Assembly (NCBI RefSeq): GCF_037975245.1
Contig: NC_092568.1
Location: 36,423,001-36,487,000 of the forward strand
Length of the DNA: 64,000 nucleotides
DNA from: Apostichopus japonicus
Lineage: Eukaryota; Echinodermata; Holothuroidea; Aspidochirotida; Stichopodidae
Direction of reading: 5' to 3'
The notes under the pieces were generated by a model. It had not been told where the DNA came from. It saw only the letters and a program-made list of their open reading frames with translations, and did not search any database. This document shows positions 1 through 12,194 of the stretch, one piece after another (the stretch's first letter is position 1; every line of letters starts with the position of its first letter). The position numbers and the translations under genes were made by a program.

Positions 1-3000
1 GAATTTGTACCCATTTGATTAGTTTAACTGACAAGGCAAGACTGTACAGTACAGTACAGTATATGTGGTTCATCCACAGGATCCACACACATGTATCTAT
101 CATGTTCACACACATGGTTGAGCAATTATTGCTATTTAAGTTTAGCTTGGTGATCTGACCTATTGACCCTTTTGTGTGCCCTCTCAATTCTATAAAAGTT
201 TCGTCCAAAGAAATTTGTCGTCCACGCTACACACATTTAATATTTTGGATATCATCGTACCGTATCGAGAGAGATAACGTCTGTTATGAAATACCGACGT
301 TGGGCAGAGTTATATCACACTGTAGAAGTGCAAGCCGTTCTACAATTACAACGTTTTGAATATCGCATATTAAGCAGCAGCAAGTGAGCACGCTCCACTG
401 GTCATCCCTTGATACTAACAGTATCAGTGATGAAGATGAGGAAGAGAGGAAGATGCCTGCATTTTCTTCTTCCCAGCTCATTGAGAGATGATGATCGTTA
501 TGATGTCATTATATCCCAGACGGGATGAAAGTGCATTACAGCAATGACAACATCACGCTATTTATAAAACTTACTGGTACGAGGTTCTCATCGATACCGT
601 CAAGCTTGCTTGTCAGTAAATTGCAGTCGCTGAGGCCGACACTGGTAGCGACTGCTTCTGATTGGCTCGTAGCCAAATCGGTATTTTTTGTAATTACATT
701 GATACCGGCGCTGTATTAAGAGGGGAAGCAGCAACTTGGAGAGGATCGACGCTCCTTGAAATCAAAATGAAGATATGCAACTACTTCTTGGCACTTTGAT
801 TCGACTACGTGAAAGGTCAAAGGTTGAGATGGCAAGGTGGCAACAAGAGTGACCTGTGAATAAATTTCTGAATGGTTAACTTTTGAAAATCAGCACTCAC
901 TGCAATAATGAAATATATTGAAAGCGGAACATTGTGTTGTTACTATGCCGTATTGTCATTTTTTTCTTGTATTTTTAGTGGGTTGGTAATTTAAACGAAA
1001 TTCTAGGTAGTAGACATTAACTATAATCAGTATGTAGAGCCTTACACTGAGGGTTGTAGCTAAACTCAGCACTGCACGTAGCATAGGGCAGGTCAAATTG
1101 GTACAAATAGATAAAATCAGGGACGATGGCTATTTGGCCTCAGGTGGCAAAACTAATTGAAATGTCTTTCAGAATATATTGGATATTATTTATCAGCGTT
1201 GACAGGTAAACTTAAATTGCAGTCTTGAGAGCAATCAAAGAGGGAAAGAAAACAACAGAAATTTTATCTCCTGTTTTGAGATTTAGATATTGTGATTAGA
1301 AGTAGATTCATTGCAATTTACAAGTAAACAAGGATAGGCTATGATTGGTCAGCTGTTACTAACAGCATCACCAGTGAATGTTTTCAGCAATCGTGGGTCA
1401 AATTGCTGTTTGTGATTATTGTTACCGTACAGTAGCTACACCTCTTCTTTGTACAGCCACCTGCATTTTGGTCATTGGAAGGAATTAATGTTTACCTTTG
1501 AGCATATATGTGAATAGAGTTATGTTGGTTAATATCTTTAGGAACATACAAAGAAAAACGTGATAGTTAAGTCAAATTGAAAATTGTCATAAATGCTGCC
1601 AAAATGTTGGTCACATCAAAGTCAATTTTTATGTTCATTATAAGCAGCACAGATTGGTTGAAAGTAATTTAGGCAATGACCATGCAGGCACCATTGGATC
1701 CCATGCTGTTGAGGTTTGTTCATCTGTGGTTGCAGCCTTTATCAAGCAGTTTAGCGAACAAACTAATAATCGCTAATAAGTTAAGCATTGGACAATTTGG
1801 GGCCAATTTTTTTATATAATTTCTATCAAGGTAAGTACCCAAAAAGAAAATAAAGGTTGACCTCGAGTCCTCGATGTAATTTAAGTTAAACAAGTTTTTC
1901 TTTAAAGTTACTTCACTAGACTGGTTTTCTATTATTTGTTTGAGAACTCAAAGAACTTCCCAGAAAGCTAAACGAAAGAAAGAAATAGTCCGTCTGCTGA
2001 AAGTGTGGTTATTTTGGATAAATATCAACATCTTTGGGAAAAGGCCATGCGCTGGTTTCTCAGACTTTGGTAAATACGTCGAGCACTTAAGTCTTAGGGG
2101 TCAGTTTACATTGGAACAAGATGGTCATTAAACTAAAAGTAGTAGAAAACTAAGATTAGAGAAAACTTGTTAAACTACGTGTGAGAATAAAATCTATATC
2201 AATGACCACAAGTTAGGCGGCTAGATGCCACCGGAAGCGGATTTTTGGTATTATAGCAAAATGTTTGAGGTTTCGATCATGAGAATATAGCTGGGGATAT
2301 TTCAAGTCACACATGTGTTGCATTTAGTTCTGGCCTTCAGTGTGTTGGAATGTAGTATAGAAAAGATAATATTTGCTAGTTGTCTGGGTACAGGGGGGGA
2401 GGGGTGGGGTTTTGGTTGAGGGATGTTATCCAAACCGATCAGTGTATCCTACGTGGCATCATAGCACACAGGCCACAAAGGCAACTTTCCAAAAGCCAGT
2501 TCACCCAAATCATTAATAGCCTGTTTAATGTTTAATAATGTTTGGATAATTTCTGGGTTAGATATGTCATACAGGTAAACTTGCCCTTGTAAGATAAGAA
2601 AGTTGTACTGTACTGTACTGTATGTGGCATGCCTATATGCATGATGCAAAATTCAGTGGAAAGGACTTTGGAGTTATCAATATTTGAGGTTATCATACCT
2701 TAATGTTTGTATGTGACAAACTTTTTCCACATCTTATTTATATAATATATAACCACATGAAACATACACTTGTATATATAACAATAGGTTATTTTAAGGG
2801 TATTGTTAAAGGTTGGATATTGAGTAAATGGGTGGAGCAGTACCTCCTGTGATACTTTTTGTACGGTTATGTAATGCGTATTATCCAATGGGTTTTTGTA
2901 TATTATCAAGTATTAGTTCAAAAACTTATTTTGGGAAGAGGGGTTTGAGGATGTGGGGGGGGTGGTGTTTGGGTTGGAAAATAATGAGAGGGTAGAGTAG

Positions 3001-6000
3001 AAGGGAATAAGAAAGACAACCTATATCCTATCTCCCTCCGGCTTTAGAGCTTGCTCCAAAATCCATCCTGGTCCTTTTATCTTTATACTGAACACCAAAA
3101 TTTCCCAGAATGCAAATATGGTAGTTTCTGACCTGGTTAATTGCATGTTGTTGTCTGTGTGGTACATTGGATGTATTGTTAAAGGAGGTATTGTTCTGTC
3201 AGCAAAACTAGTTCTATCCAGATTGCAGCCACATGTGGATGATCAACAACCTGAGCGTTGAATGTGAGACTGATTGTTCGGAGTTAAGAGCTCACTCAAT
3301 TAGTGATGTATATATCAGCATACATGTGTATGATATAATTATGATATTTTAAGCTCTATTGTAGCAAGATTCAACGGTAAATTTAACCAGAGAAGAAGTG
3401 GGAAAAATTTATTTACGATTGTGTTATTCACAAAGTGCCTGGTCAGATCGTGGCTCGTAACATTTCTGTTTCGTTGTTTTAAAGTGCAGTGATGTTTCTA
3501 CGCATCACAATAATACCACAGCCCTATGTTAGCTGCTGTCAGTTTACAATGTAGATCTATGCATTTAAACCAATATTTACTGAGACTTTCGTAGTTCTGT
3601 ATGCATGCCAAAACAGTCACCAAATATGGTAATGCCTTCAAATTATGTACCGGGTTTCATGAACTGATACCATTAAGGAATATTATGTACAATATTATTT
3701 TACTGCAGTATAAGTCTTTACAATAAAAGCCACACACATATCTAAACAATTGTCTTGTACAGTAAATCATGGACATGTCATCTATAGAGGGATCTGCTTC
3801 TATGGACATACATACCTTTCAGAACATCTGTCATAAAAGTTGAGGTTTTTTCACATTCCACATTCCACAGTAAGACACCAAGGTACCCATGTACAATATA
3901 CAGTGAGATACATAATATGTGGAATCTACCACTGTAATTTAAGCCCTACTCAAACACAGGAAACTACAGAGTGAAAACAACACCCCCCACTAACATGGAA
4001 ATGTAATGATGATATGGTATGTATATGGTGTGGACTGAGCCATTGGACTGTATATGAAAGTAGTATACTGCCCTCACTTTATGATAAGTGTATTGGCTTG
4101 TTTACTTACTATTTAATAATAATAATATAATAATAATAATAATAGTAGTAACAAGAAGTAGCTCTTCTAGGTGCTTAAACAAAACAAGTCAATCCCAATC
4201 AATAGAATAAGTAAAAGAGATGAGACTTACTGTGAAGATTATACAGTACAAAGTTTTATTGTATTTACATGTATGCATGGTATCTAATTACAGTCTATAG
4301 GGATCAACTGGTGTGATACTTTGAAAATGAGGGCAGTAGCAGTTATCTAGTTTTCATACTCTTGTGTGACAAATCTGTGAGATAGTTAATATAAGTCTCA
4401 AAGCTATTATGTACATTGTAAATTATACAGAGGTTGCTTCACAGTTCCAAGATAACATACTGCTGGGCAGTTTGTGGATTTGTTTTTAATTTTTTCAGAA
4501 GTAGCAAGCTTGTCACTGTGCTTTTCCTCAAAGATTTTAGATTCATTTGTCAGATAATTGTATTCTGTGGTAAATTCTACAAAATTGCAGACATGTAAAG
4601 TGAGATGTCTTAGGTGTGGATAGCTAACCGTGTGTTCCTAATATGACTAACCTTGATATTCCTAGACTTTTATTTTAAAGTTTGCCTTTAACTGCTGTAC
4701 AGTGGTGTTTCTGTTCTACCTTTATCAGCCTAGCCATAGCTATTTGCCATACTCCATTGGCTGACACCACCTCTCCCACCCCCCCAGCCCCTTCTTGAGC
4801 CTGTTCACCTGGCACTTTCCTTTAAGTAATTTTGTGAGTAAACCTTCCAGACCTCTGGCATTAATGTGCAGCTCTAGTTAACACATTCAGGAAGATTTTG
4901 GTTTAGGAACTATTGGTTCATTTTCTCATGGCTGGGTTCTCATGGCTAAACAAAATTTGGGGAAAAATATAGGCCTAGATGATTAGTAAATATATATGAG
5001 ACGTGATTGATTTACGCTCACTCAAACTTCATGGGAGTTTTCCAAGCAGTTAAAAAAACTATTCAGTTTATCCTTCAAACAAAGCCAGCACCAATTTGAT
5101 GCATTTTTACAAATATTTCTTAATATTATGTGACTTTCATTTTAGGCATCCTCTCCCTTTCTCACTTTCTTGACCTGTGGAAATGAAAAAGGAAGAATGC
5201 TAACAGTTTTTCTGGCTCTGATTTGTCTACCTAGAGCTGGAAAGGAAGTCAGATTACCATGGATTCCCACTCTTTCACTTTATTAATTTCATCTTTAATT
5301 TATGGACTGCTGTTCCATAGAAATTTTGACTGTATCATGAACACCGTATTCGTTGTTTTTCTGTACACAGCTAAAGTGAAAATGGAAACAATTAATGTCT
5401 TTTTAAACATTTTTTAAGACTGTCCTGTTCCTGAAATGCTGACCTCTTTTCCTGTTGCTAGTTATGTTATGCATTTCTTTCTTCCTTTCATATTGCCACA
5501 GTTGAAACCTCGGAAAAAAAAAAGAAAAAACATTCCAGCAGCTCATTGCCAGGAATTTACAGAGGTCAAGAGGTTTCTAGAAAAGAATTTCAGCTATGAA
5601 CTAACAATAGTCTGGTCATGTGATGAAACAGCTTATCAGGCAGCTCTTCAAATGCTAAGGACAGGCACAGTATATATATAGCTACATGGTAGTAGCAGGG
5701 GAACAATGGATGGTTTTTGATAGGGTCGGGTGTATATAATGTAGATATCGGGTTTGTGGATCTTTGAAACCTTAGCACCTGTTGAAGAGTTTGTTCACCA
5801 ATTTTGTGACAGTTGTAGCAAACCAACTGAATATTGTTCAAAATCAGTTGAAATGGACCAAATACAGACAGTTGCATACCCCTAGCCAGAGTTCACTTTT
5901 TGTGGGGGGGGGGTGGGTGTGGGGGTGGGTTGTTTGGGGGCAGGTAGGTGCCTGCATGATGACTGTCTTGGGTGTCCCATTCCCTTAGCCTTCCTTTAGG

Positions 6001-6414
6001 GAAATTCAATGTAAATTGGTGCTATTCAATTTTAAGTGTATGTTATTAAATGTAGGTCATAAGAGGAAAGTCTATAATATCCCCCTCCCCTCCCCACCCC
6101 CACCGGGCTATGGATAGTTGCTGTTAAGTTTACTTTTCCTGCATCAAATTTGTTCAGTTCTTCAATGATTTGGGTGTAATAATATTGTCCACCTTCTAAA
6201 AGATATTACATAACAATTGTCATTGCTTTAAAAATTTTAATTGTACTGTACAATGCTCTCTCACAGGAAAGGGGTTTACTCTTCAGTAAATCTTGAGTCT
6301 TAGAAGTGAGTCTGAAAGTGCAGTAAATATGATTATGTGTTTGACCAGGGAGTTATTATGGAACAACTCCCTGGTCTGACAGAGGGCTAGGTCTCACAGT
6401 TAATCCTGAGAATG
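1..6414. other. 5' flank without a confident gene
   Basis: This AT-rich stretch has only short open frames, stop-rich in all frames, with no run of coding sequence that I can join through splice sites. It contains an AAT microsatellite near 4113, several G-rich or C-rich tracts (about 2390, 2950, 5905, 6080) and scattered TACAGTA/TACTGTA motifs. Two short frames (near 294 and 5502) are discussed under rejected items. Confidence 0.6.
4113..4151. repeat. (AAT)n microsatellite
   Basis: About 40 bases of imperfect AAT trinucleotide repeat that grades into AGT at its right end. It lies in non-coding flank. Confidence 0.85.
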
Positions 6415-6423
6415 GTTAGTGAG

Positions 6424-6852
6424 GTTACATCTGTATGTTCCGACGTCTCTATGTTCCGACATGTTTCCGGACCAAATATTTTCTGACCAAAATTTTTTTG
6501 GACCAAAATATTTTTATGACCAAATTTTTTTGGGACCAAACAATTTTTATGACCCAATTTTTTTTTACTCTAAAATTTTTTATGACCAAATTTTTTTTCC
6601 GGACAAGCACTATTTGGGTCATAACAAACTTTGGGCCCTTCTTTTTTTTTTTTCGTGAAAAAAATTTGGTACGTCCAAAAAAATTGAGTCCCCCCTAAAC
6701 AAATCAGGTCAGGAAAAATGTTGGTCTGAAAAAACTGGGTTTGAAAATATTTTGGTAAAAAAAATGAGAGTCCAAAAAATTTGTCGGAACATAGATACGT
6801 CGGAACATAGAGACGTCAGAAAATAGAGACGTAGGAACATAGGTATGTCACC
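6424..6852. mobile_element. 429-bp foldback/MITE-like element with 9-bp TSD
   Basis: The direct repeat GTTAGTGAG occurs at 6415-6423 and 6853-6861 and flanks a 429-bp insertion. The ends are inverted: gacgtctctatgttccgac at 6442-6460 is exactly reverse-complementary to 6799-6817, and the outermost bases (gttacat... / ...atgtcacc) pair with mismatches. The interior is made of degenerate GACCAAAATTTTTTT-type units on the left and TTGG/AAAAAA units on the right, so the whole element can fold back. There is no coding capacity. A 9-bp TSD fits Mutator-like families better than hAT (8 bp), but the TIR is not one I recognise. Short hydrophobic open frames inside it are products of the repeat units. 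Confidence 0.75.
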
Positions 6853-7689
6853 GTTAGTGAGTCTAACAGTGTAGTGGTACTCTATATAGGTGTATGTGTT
6901 TGTCTGTTACAGAGGGCTAGTAGCTACAGTAGGACTCACAGTTAAATCCTGTCTTTGACTGTATGCCATTGTATATAAACACTGGCCTAACCACACAGTG
7001 TTTAAGATCTAGTTTCTGTGGCTTGGGGTTTTTCCATTGCCCTTACTTTCAAAATTGAGATCATAATCATAACCTCTTGAACCTGCATTTAGCCAACAAT
7101 CTGTAACTTTTAGAAAGTCCACCTTCCAGGTTAAACATAACCAGGATACCATTCCACTGGTGGGGTTTCACTGGAATTTGCTGACTGTGTGCAGTATTAG
7201 TAGGTTATAGGGAAACCACTAATCACAGGGTCATTCAGTTTATGAAGAATTACTTGGATTAATCACCCAATTTGACCTATTGTGTGAGTTATTGCCAAAA
7301 CAGTCATAGAAATGAACTAACTGTTGAATCGAAATCCATCCAGGCATAACCTTGGATTTATTGTGCTATTTTGATTTGATTGTTTCCTAACAGTTTTGGA
7401 AAAAAATACTTGAGGTCTGAAAATCCTGAGCACTTCATTGGTATCATTCAGTGGTCGTAGTGTGTTGTACGCCCTCTTAGTGTTCAATCAAGTTTGCAGC
7501 TAGAAGATTGGTTTATTACCTCCTGTTACTAACAGTTAGTTTTCGTGTCATGGATGCAGATTCGATGAAGTTTTAGATAATCTGTGGCTTCATAACTATA
7601 GTCCTCAATATAAAACTTGTCTATATATGCTATCTCAGCCTATCTGGTGGATTTTTGGATACTACTTTTTAATATAATTCAGCCAAAAA

Positions 7690-7729
7690 ATGGAGAACCA
7701 ATATGCAGAAACAACTTTTGTTGATAAAC
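7690..7729 (+). CDS. Candidate upstream first coding exon of the + strand receptor-like gene
   Basis: An ATG opens 13 codons (MENQYAETTFVDK) plus one base, followed by a consensus donor (c|GTAAGT) at 7730. Spliced in phase 1 to the CAG at 11946-11948, the frame reads through without a stop into the ATG at 11999, adding about 30 residues to the protein. This is only a splice-compatibility argument. The alternative is that the gene starts at 11999 and this is a chance ATG before a donor-like site. RNA evidence would decide. Confidence 0.25.
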
Positions 7730-8410
7730 GTAAGTATATATCTTTATGTTTTGTTTTAGTTAAGGCAGAGTTTGTCAGTAATTTTCAGTTTTGGTGGAAA
7801 TGTTTTTCTTATATTTTTTTATGCTAAGTGACACTATTACCTCCATCAACAATAATTAATGTACTTGTAGTTGAATCAACTGAGCTACTGTAGTCAAGTA
7901 TATCCTTTTCCATTTTTAGTGAACTTTGCAAATGTTGATAATTGCGTTCTCGATGCTGATATTTAAAAGTGTGTCAGTGTCGAAATGTGGTGATTGAGAA
8001 TCAAATTCTTTTCTAATTTGTTAGTTTTGTCATTTCATGAAAACATATAAAATGACAGTATTAATACTCAGCTCCAGGGTCTCCAGACTCCAGTAGAACT
8101 TTGCGATCTTACAGTGCAAGTTGCCGTTGTCAGGCTAGTCCTGTGCGTTGGTCAAGATTAGTCATTGTCAGCTGGACAATAGACCGCCCAGTTGTGCTTT
8201 AGGAAGAAGTCAGGTTTACATGATCGATTGCGTCCTGCTGACTGATGATCGCGGCACAGGCGTAAAACTCAAGTTACAACATATGCGGTAGATTACCATA
8301 TATACGTATACTATATTATATATATACATTATATCTCTCTCTCTTTATATAGTATAAGCAAGAGTTTTAAACCTATAAACCACAGAAAAGAATCACACTA
8401 TACTGATATC

Positions 8411-8830
8411 ATGGAAGCTGTTTGTGTTTTCATTACAATTTGTGTTTTTCGACTATTTTCTTCATTTTTAACTTTTATTAAATTGTTAATGCTTGTAAAA
8501 GTTGTAGCATGTAACAGGTTTTTCTCATATATAGACAATCAAGTGAAATTAGTTATCCGCTTTAAATGGGAATGGCGATATAAAAAAGTGGTCTTGTACA
8601 AACTATTTATAGTTGGCCACAAAGGAGAGTTGGTCGAGTCTTGTGTGTTCTATGAATTAGCATATATACTGTATAACCCGCATATCAGGTATCATTTCCA
8701 AAATCAAAATATAATTAATCACCATCAAAGTGATCAAACTAAGAGTAAGGCCAGAGCTTGGTACAGTAGCATTCTCACTCATAAGTTAGCTGAGCAGGCA
8801 GTTAATTACATCCATTCCAATCAATTCTAA
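8411..8830 (+). CDS. 139-codon open frame, unrecognised
   Basis: The longest open frame in the first 11 kb. It has a hydrophobic N-terminus (about residues 5-34) followed by a basic, Tyr/His/Asn-rich stretch. I recognise no domain, and the composition follows the local AT-rich DNA. It could be a chance ORF, an orphan gene or part of the 5' region of the downstream gene. Length alone is weak evidence in DNA of this composition. Confidence 0.15.
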   Translation: MEAVCVFITICVFRLFSSFLTFIKLLMLVKVVACNRFFSYIDNQVKLVIRFKWEWRYKKVVLYKLFIVGHKGELVESCVFYELAYILYNPHIRYHFQNQNIINHHQSDQTKSKARAWYSSILTHKLAEQAVNYIHSNQF

Positions 8831-9272
8831 ACAAAATCCATCACCTATGTGTAAATTAGACCATTGCAAACACTCAATTGATCGTCGCTTCGCTTCCTCA
8901 CTTTCATGTCTCCTCACTACCTCTGCACTCTTGGGCTACCATGCCTAGAGTGACCAGGTTATAACCTTTCTGACGATGAGCTACTGTTGGGGACAGACTT
9001 TCCTGATTCTTCAGGCATTAATATTAATTTGGTAATTAGATTATGAGCTGAATTGTGGGTAATTTGTGACAGGATTATGAATCAGAATGATATAGAAAAT
9101 TCTTCAAATGTGTTTATTTTAACTACCTTAAGATCAGTTTATGCAGGTATGTTTTATCTCTCCTGTTTTTTGTTGTTGCCATGTGCAGGCCACAGTGTAT
9201 CCTGGAAAGTAACACCCTGTGTCCATGGTGAATCCATTTGAATGTCAAATCTACCACAGGTCTGGTGGTCAA

Positions 9273-9327
9273 CCCTCCCTCCCTCCCTCCCTCCCTCCCT
9301 CCCTCCCTCCCTCCCTCCCTCCCCCCC
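9273..9327. repeat. (CCCT)n microsatellite
   Basis: About 50 bases of tandem CCCT ending in a C-run. It produces artefactual proline/leucine or glycine-rich frames on the two strands. Confidence 0.9.
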
Positions 9328-11998
9328 ACCATTACATGGTTAGAATATGAATTTGATAAGGGATTCTTTGTTGACTCTGTGGCTAACCTCAGCTATTCTA
9401 GAAGTGCAGGATTGGTAGATAAATCCTATCAATTGTAAGAATACTGTAATGGGACACAGATAAACTAAAGTTGGTTAATGTGGGAGTGAAGAATACATAT
9501 TGGATATTTGTGGACTGGAGAACAGACCACAAGTGAAGACAAAGTATTGGCTAAGACACAAATTCTGTTTTGTTTTGTTTTATTTGGTGGCAGGGATTTC
9601 TTTTGAGGGTGCTATACTTCTTTTCTTAGTCCCCCCTTATTGCACTATGAAGGGGCTGTGGATGTATGGTAGGGCCTCAAAATTCATGCCAATGTGCTGG
9701 CTTAATGCCAGTGAATTTTGCCATTAACCAATGGAAAAATTAAGCAAAAAGTAATGTTTTTTTTTATTAATTCAAAGAAAATGCAAATGGGAATTTGATT
9801 TCGTAAGGCAGACAATGCTACTTTTTTTTTAGCTGGTGGCTAAATTTATGGAGTTCTAGGCCGGCAGGTCAAAGTGACATTCTACTGTTTACTTCATAAG
9901 TAACATATATGGCTTCGATACTTTTGATTTGCAAACATTTCCTTGGACGCATTATCATGTAAATATCATAATTTGCTTTGTTGACATGATCTCACATCCG
10001 GCAGCCCTCAAATTACATTTATCAAACAACCGTCACATCCTTAATTGCTCTTGTATTTCAATTCTCAAGGATGTTCAAAGGATTCCGCTTTCATATAATG
10101 GCCTCAACCCTCAGGACAGTTTCGTTTTTAGCTTAAAAATTCGACCGAAGACTAAACAGCCTTAATATGAGTTCTGTTTTCTGTTTCAGTCGTGTATCAA
10201 ACACAAACTTACATTTAATTGCTAAAACAAAGAATCCTTTGTCTCGTGCAGACTTAGCTCTTCAAAAGTACTGTATTTATTTAAAGAATTGCATTTAAGC
10301 TCAGTATAGTTTCTATTGTTTCATCTAGATTTATTCACCCGAGATACGAATGCACAGATCATCATGAATTGCGTGATAAAGAGAATTAAAATATAAATCA
10401 TAAGAGAATGTCCTGCTTTTTCCATTGAATCTCTGTCCATTGAAATGAATAAGTTTTGCTTTTGATTGAACAGTTGCAATCTAGCCCACAGTGTGTCTTC
10501 TGTGGTTATCATAAGAAAGATCATTTTAGGAATCATTGAACTAGTTCATCTCAGTAAAACTTCCTCTGGAAACAGTAGTTTTTGTAGAAGTTAATATTGG
10601 TATAAAGTTAATCGCTTTGTTTGTTTCTATATTCTAGCCGTCCGTCTAGAATTATATGGCGATCAGGTCGTGTTAAAAGTGATCCACTCAATTGGGCAAG
10701 GACTATAATTCAACTGCAAAAAGTTTTTTTTACAAAGGATAGGCGTAATTGTGATTGTTACACATTGGGTAGGCTAGACTGTGATTGCTACACACCTTGC
10801 CTACCACACTCTATGGTGCAGTTTGCTATTTGCAAATGTGGATTTATGTGAATCTGCCAAAAAAATATTGACATAGTAGCTAAAAATATACCTACTTCTG
10901 TACCAGTCACCTGATCAGATTGTTATCAGGTAAATAAGTCAACTATTTGACAAGTTCCATCCTCCTGGCAACAATTGCTTCTTACATGGAATGCAAACAA
11001 TCCATGTAGAAGGTAAACTTATAAATTTGGAATAACAGGAACACTAAGGCTATAAAAAAGATATCAGAACCAAATATTAGGTTTATGGTAGACCAAAGGC
11101 TATTTGTTGGCAAGATATGCAGTTGACAATGATTTTCTGTTGATTGTTTAAGGAGCGATTTGTTTTACCTTTCCCTCAACTTTGTAAACTGAAGAGATTG
11201 TTTTCATTGGTTGCTTTCTACATACAGTACAAGCTACAGTACTTATGATATGTGAAGGATTAGTTTATACTTACAGCACTATTTGAAGAAGTGCTACCAA
11301 GGACAATACTACTGTAAATTCCTGTTACCTACTGTACTGTACTAGAAGACCAAGTTATTTGTTTGGGTTGGTTAACTTTGGTCCCAGCTCCATAGAAGAC
11401 AGAGAATAGGCTTTGTATGCCCGAGTGGTTCACTAAAGGGATTGTTGTTCTGTACAGGATCTGTACTTGATAGACAGTATCTTCATAGCTAAAGCAGTTA
11501 AAAGTTTGGTATTGGCAATAGTATGTTGAGTACCTTAGTCATTTACACAGTATTGTGTCCTCAGCACTGTAGCCCAAATGTGTGTTGTAACTTTTTTTTA
11601 TGAAGAGTGACAAGTTCTGTGTGTGGAAATCCGTACTTTTTGGTTACATCATCTTGGATCTAATCCTATGAAGTTGTGAAAATTTCAGTGTTTATGGAAA
11701 TGTCATCAACATAGTTTACTCAGCCTGACCTTCAAGATCAGAGAAAAAGAGGGTACTCTGCAGTTTGAGTAAGGCAGTAAGAAAAAAAAGGAAGAAAATT
11801 TAATAGCGGTGGTTATATATTTTCTTGCAAGCGGAGTCACTGGCCGAAATTGTTCTGGGAGAGTTTGTTATACTGTGTGACTGACTAAGAACGTTTTGGT
11901 TTTTTGTAACCAGTAAAATTGTTCTGGAACTCTACTGCAGACCTGCAGCTCCTAGCTTGTTCAGTTTATTCAAGGTTCCTTTTGACTTGGCTGTTGTC

Positions 11999-12194
11999 AT
12001 GGCATCTGGTGGTAAAAGGGTTTCCCTGATTTTGCAACCGCTGGATGCTGTCAGGGAAACAGATGTAGATGAAATTGATTGTGGACCATCGCTTAGGAAT
12101 AAACCTGTCAGTCCAAAGTATGCCAGCTTTGGGAATGTAGAAAGAGTGAACGGCCATGCATACAGTAAAACCATAAGTCTCGAAGATGAAGAGT
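11999..12194 (+). CDS. Receptor-like gene exon 1 (coding part)
   Basis: Begins MASGGKRVSLILQPLDAVRE and ends ...LEDEE plus one base before donor GTGAGT at 12195 (phase 1). The frame is also open upstream to at least 11951, and CAG acceptor-like sites lie at 11938 and 11946, so 5' UTR or extra codons may precede. It encodes the acidic N-terminal cytoplasmic segment. Confidence 0.8.

Larger units (their letters stand above)
6862..11940. other. Upstream region of the + strand gene
   Basis: Mostly AT-rich non-coding sequence. It contains a possible first coding exon (7690-7729), a 139-codon open frame (8411-8830) and a CCCT repeat (about 9273). Around 8090-8260 base composition is more balanced and CpGs are more frequent, which could mark a promoter or unique sequence, but no TATA/initiator pair decides it. 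The rest shows nothing I can name. Confidence 0.4.

Noticed and set aside
294-387. 34-codon frame starting MKYRRWAELYHTVEVQ with CpG-richer surroundings
   Set aside because: Short, ends at a stop without donor, and no match to a family I recognise. It could belong to a 5' exon of a gene to the left, but nothing supports it.
5502-5681. Acceptor-preceded frame LKPRKKKRKNIPAAHCQEFT ... to a stop at 5681
   Set aside because: It looks protein-like by eye, but its start lies in an A-run, no partner exon was found on this strand upstream, and no domain is recognised. Left as chance.
9123-9438. Gly/Arg/Glu and Pro/Leu/Ser repeat proteins
   Set aside because: Artefacts of the CCCT microsatellite read on both strands.
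10321-10536. 71-codon - strand frame with a hydrophobic helix (MIYILILFITQFMMIC)
   Set aside because: AT-rich DNA yields such hydrophobic frames easily; no neighbour, splice sites or family match.
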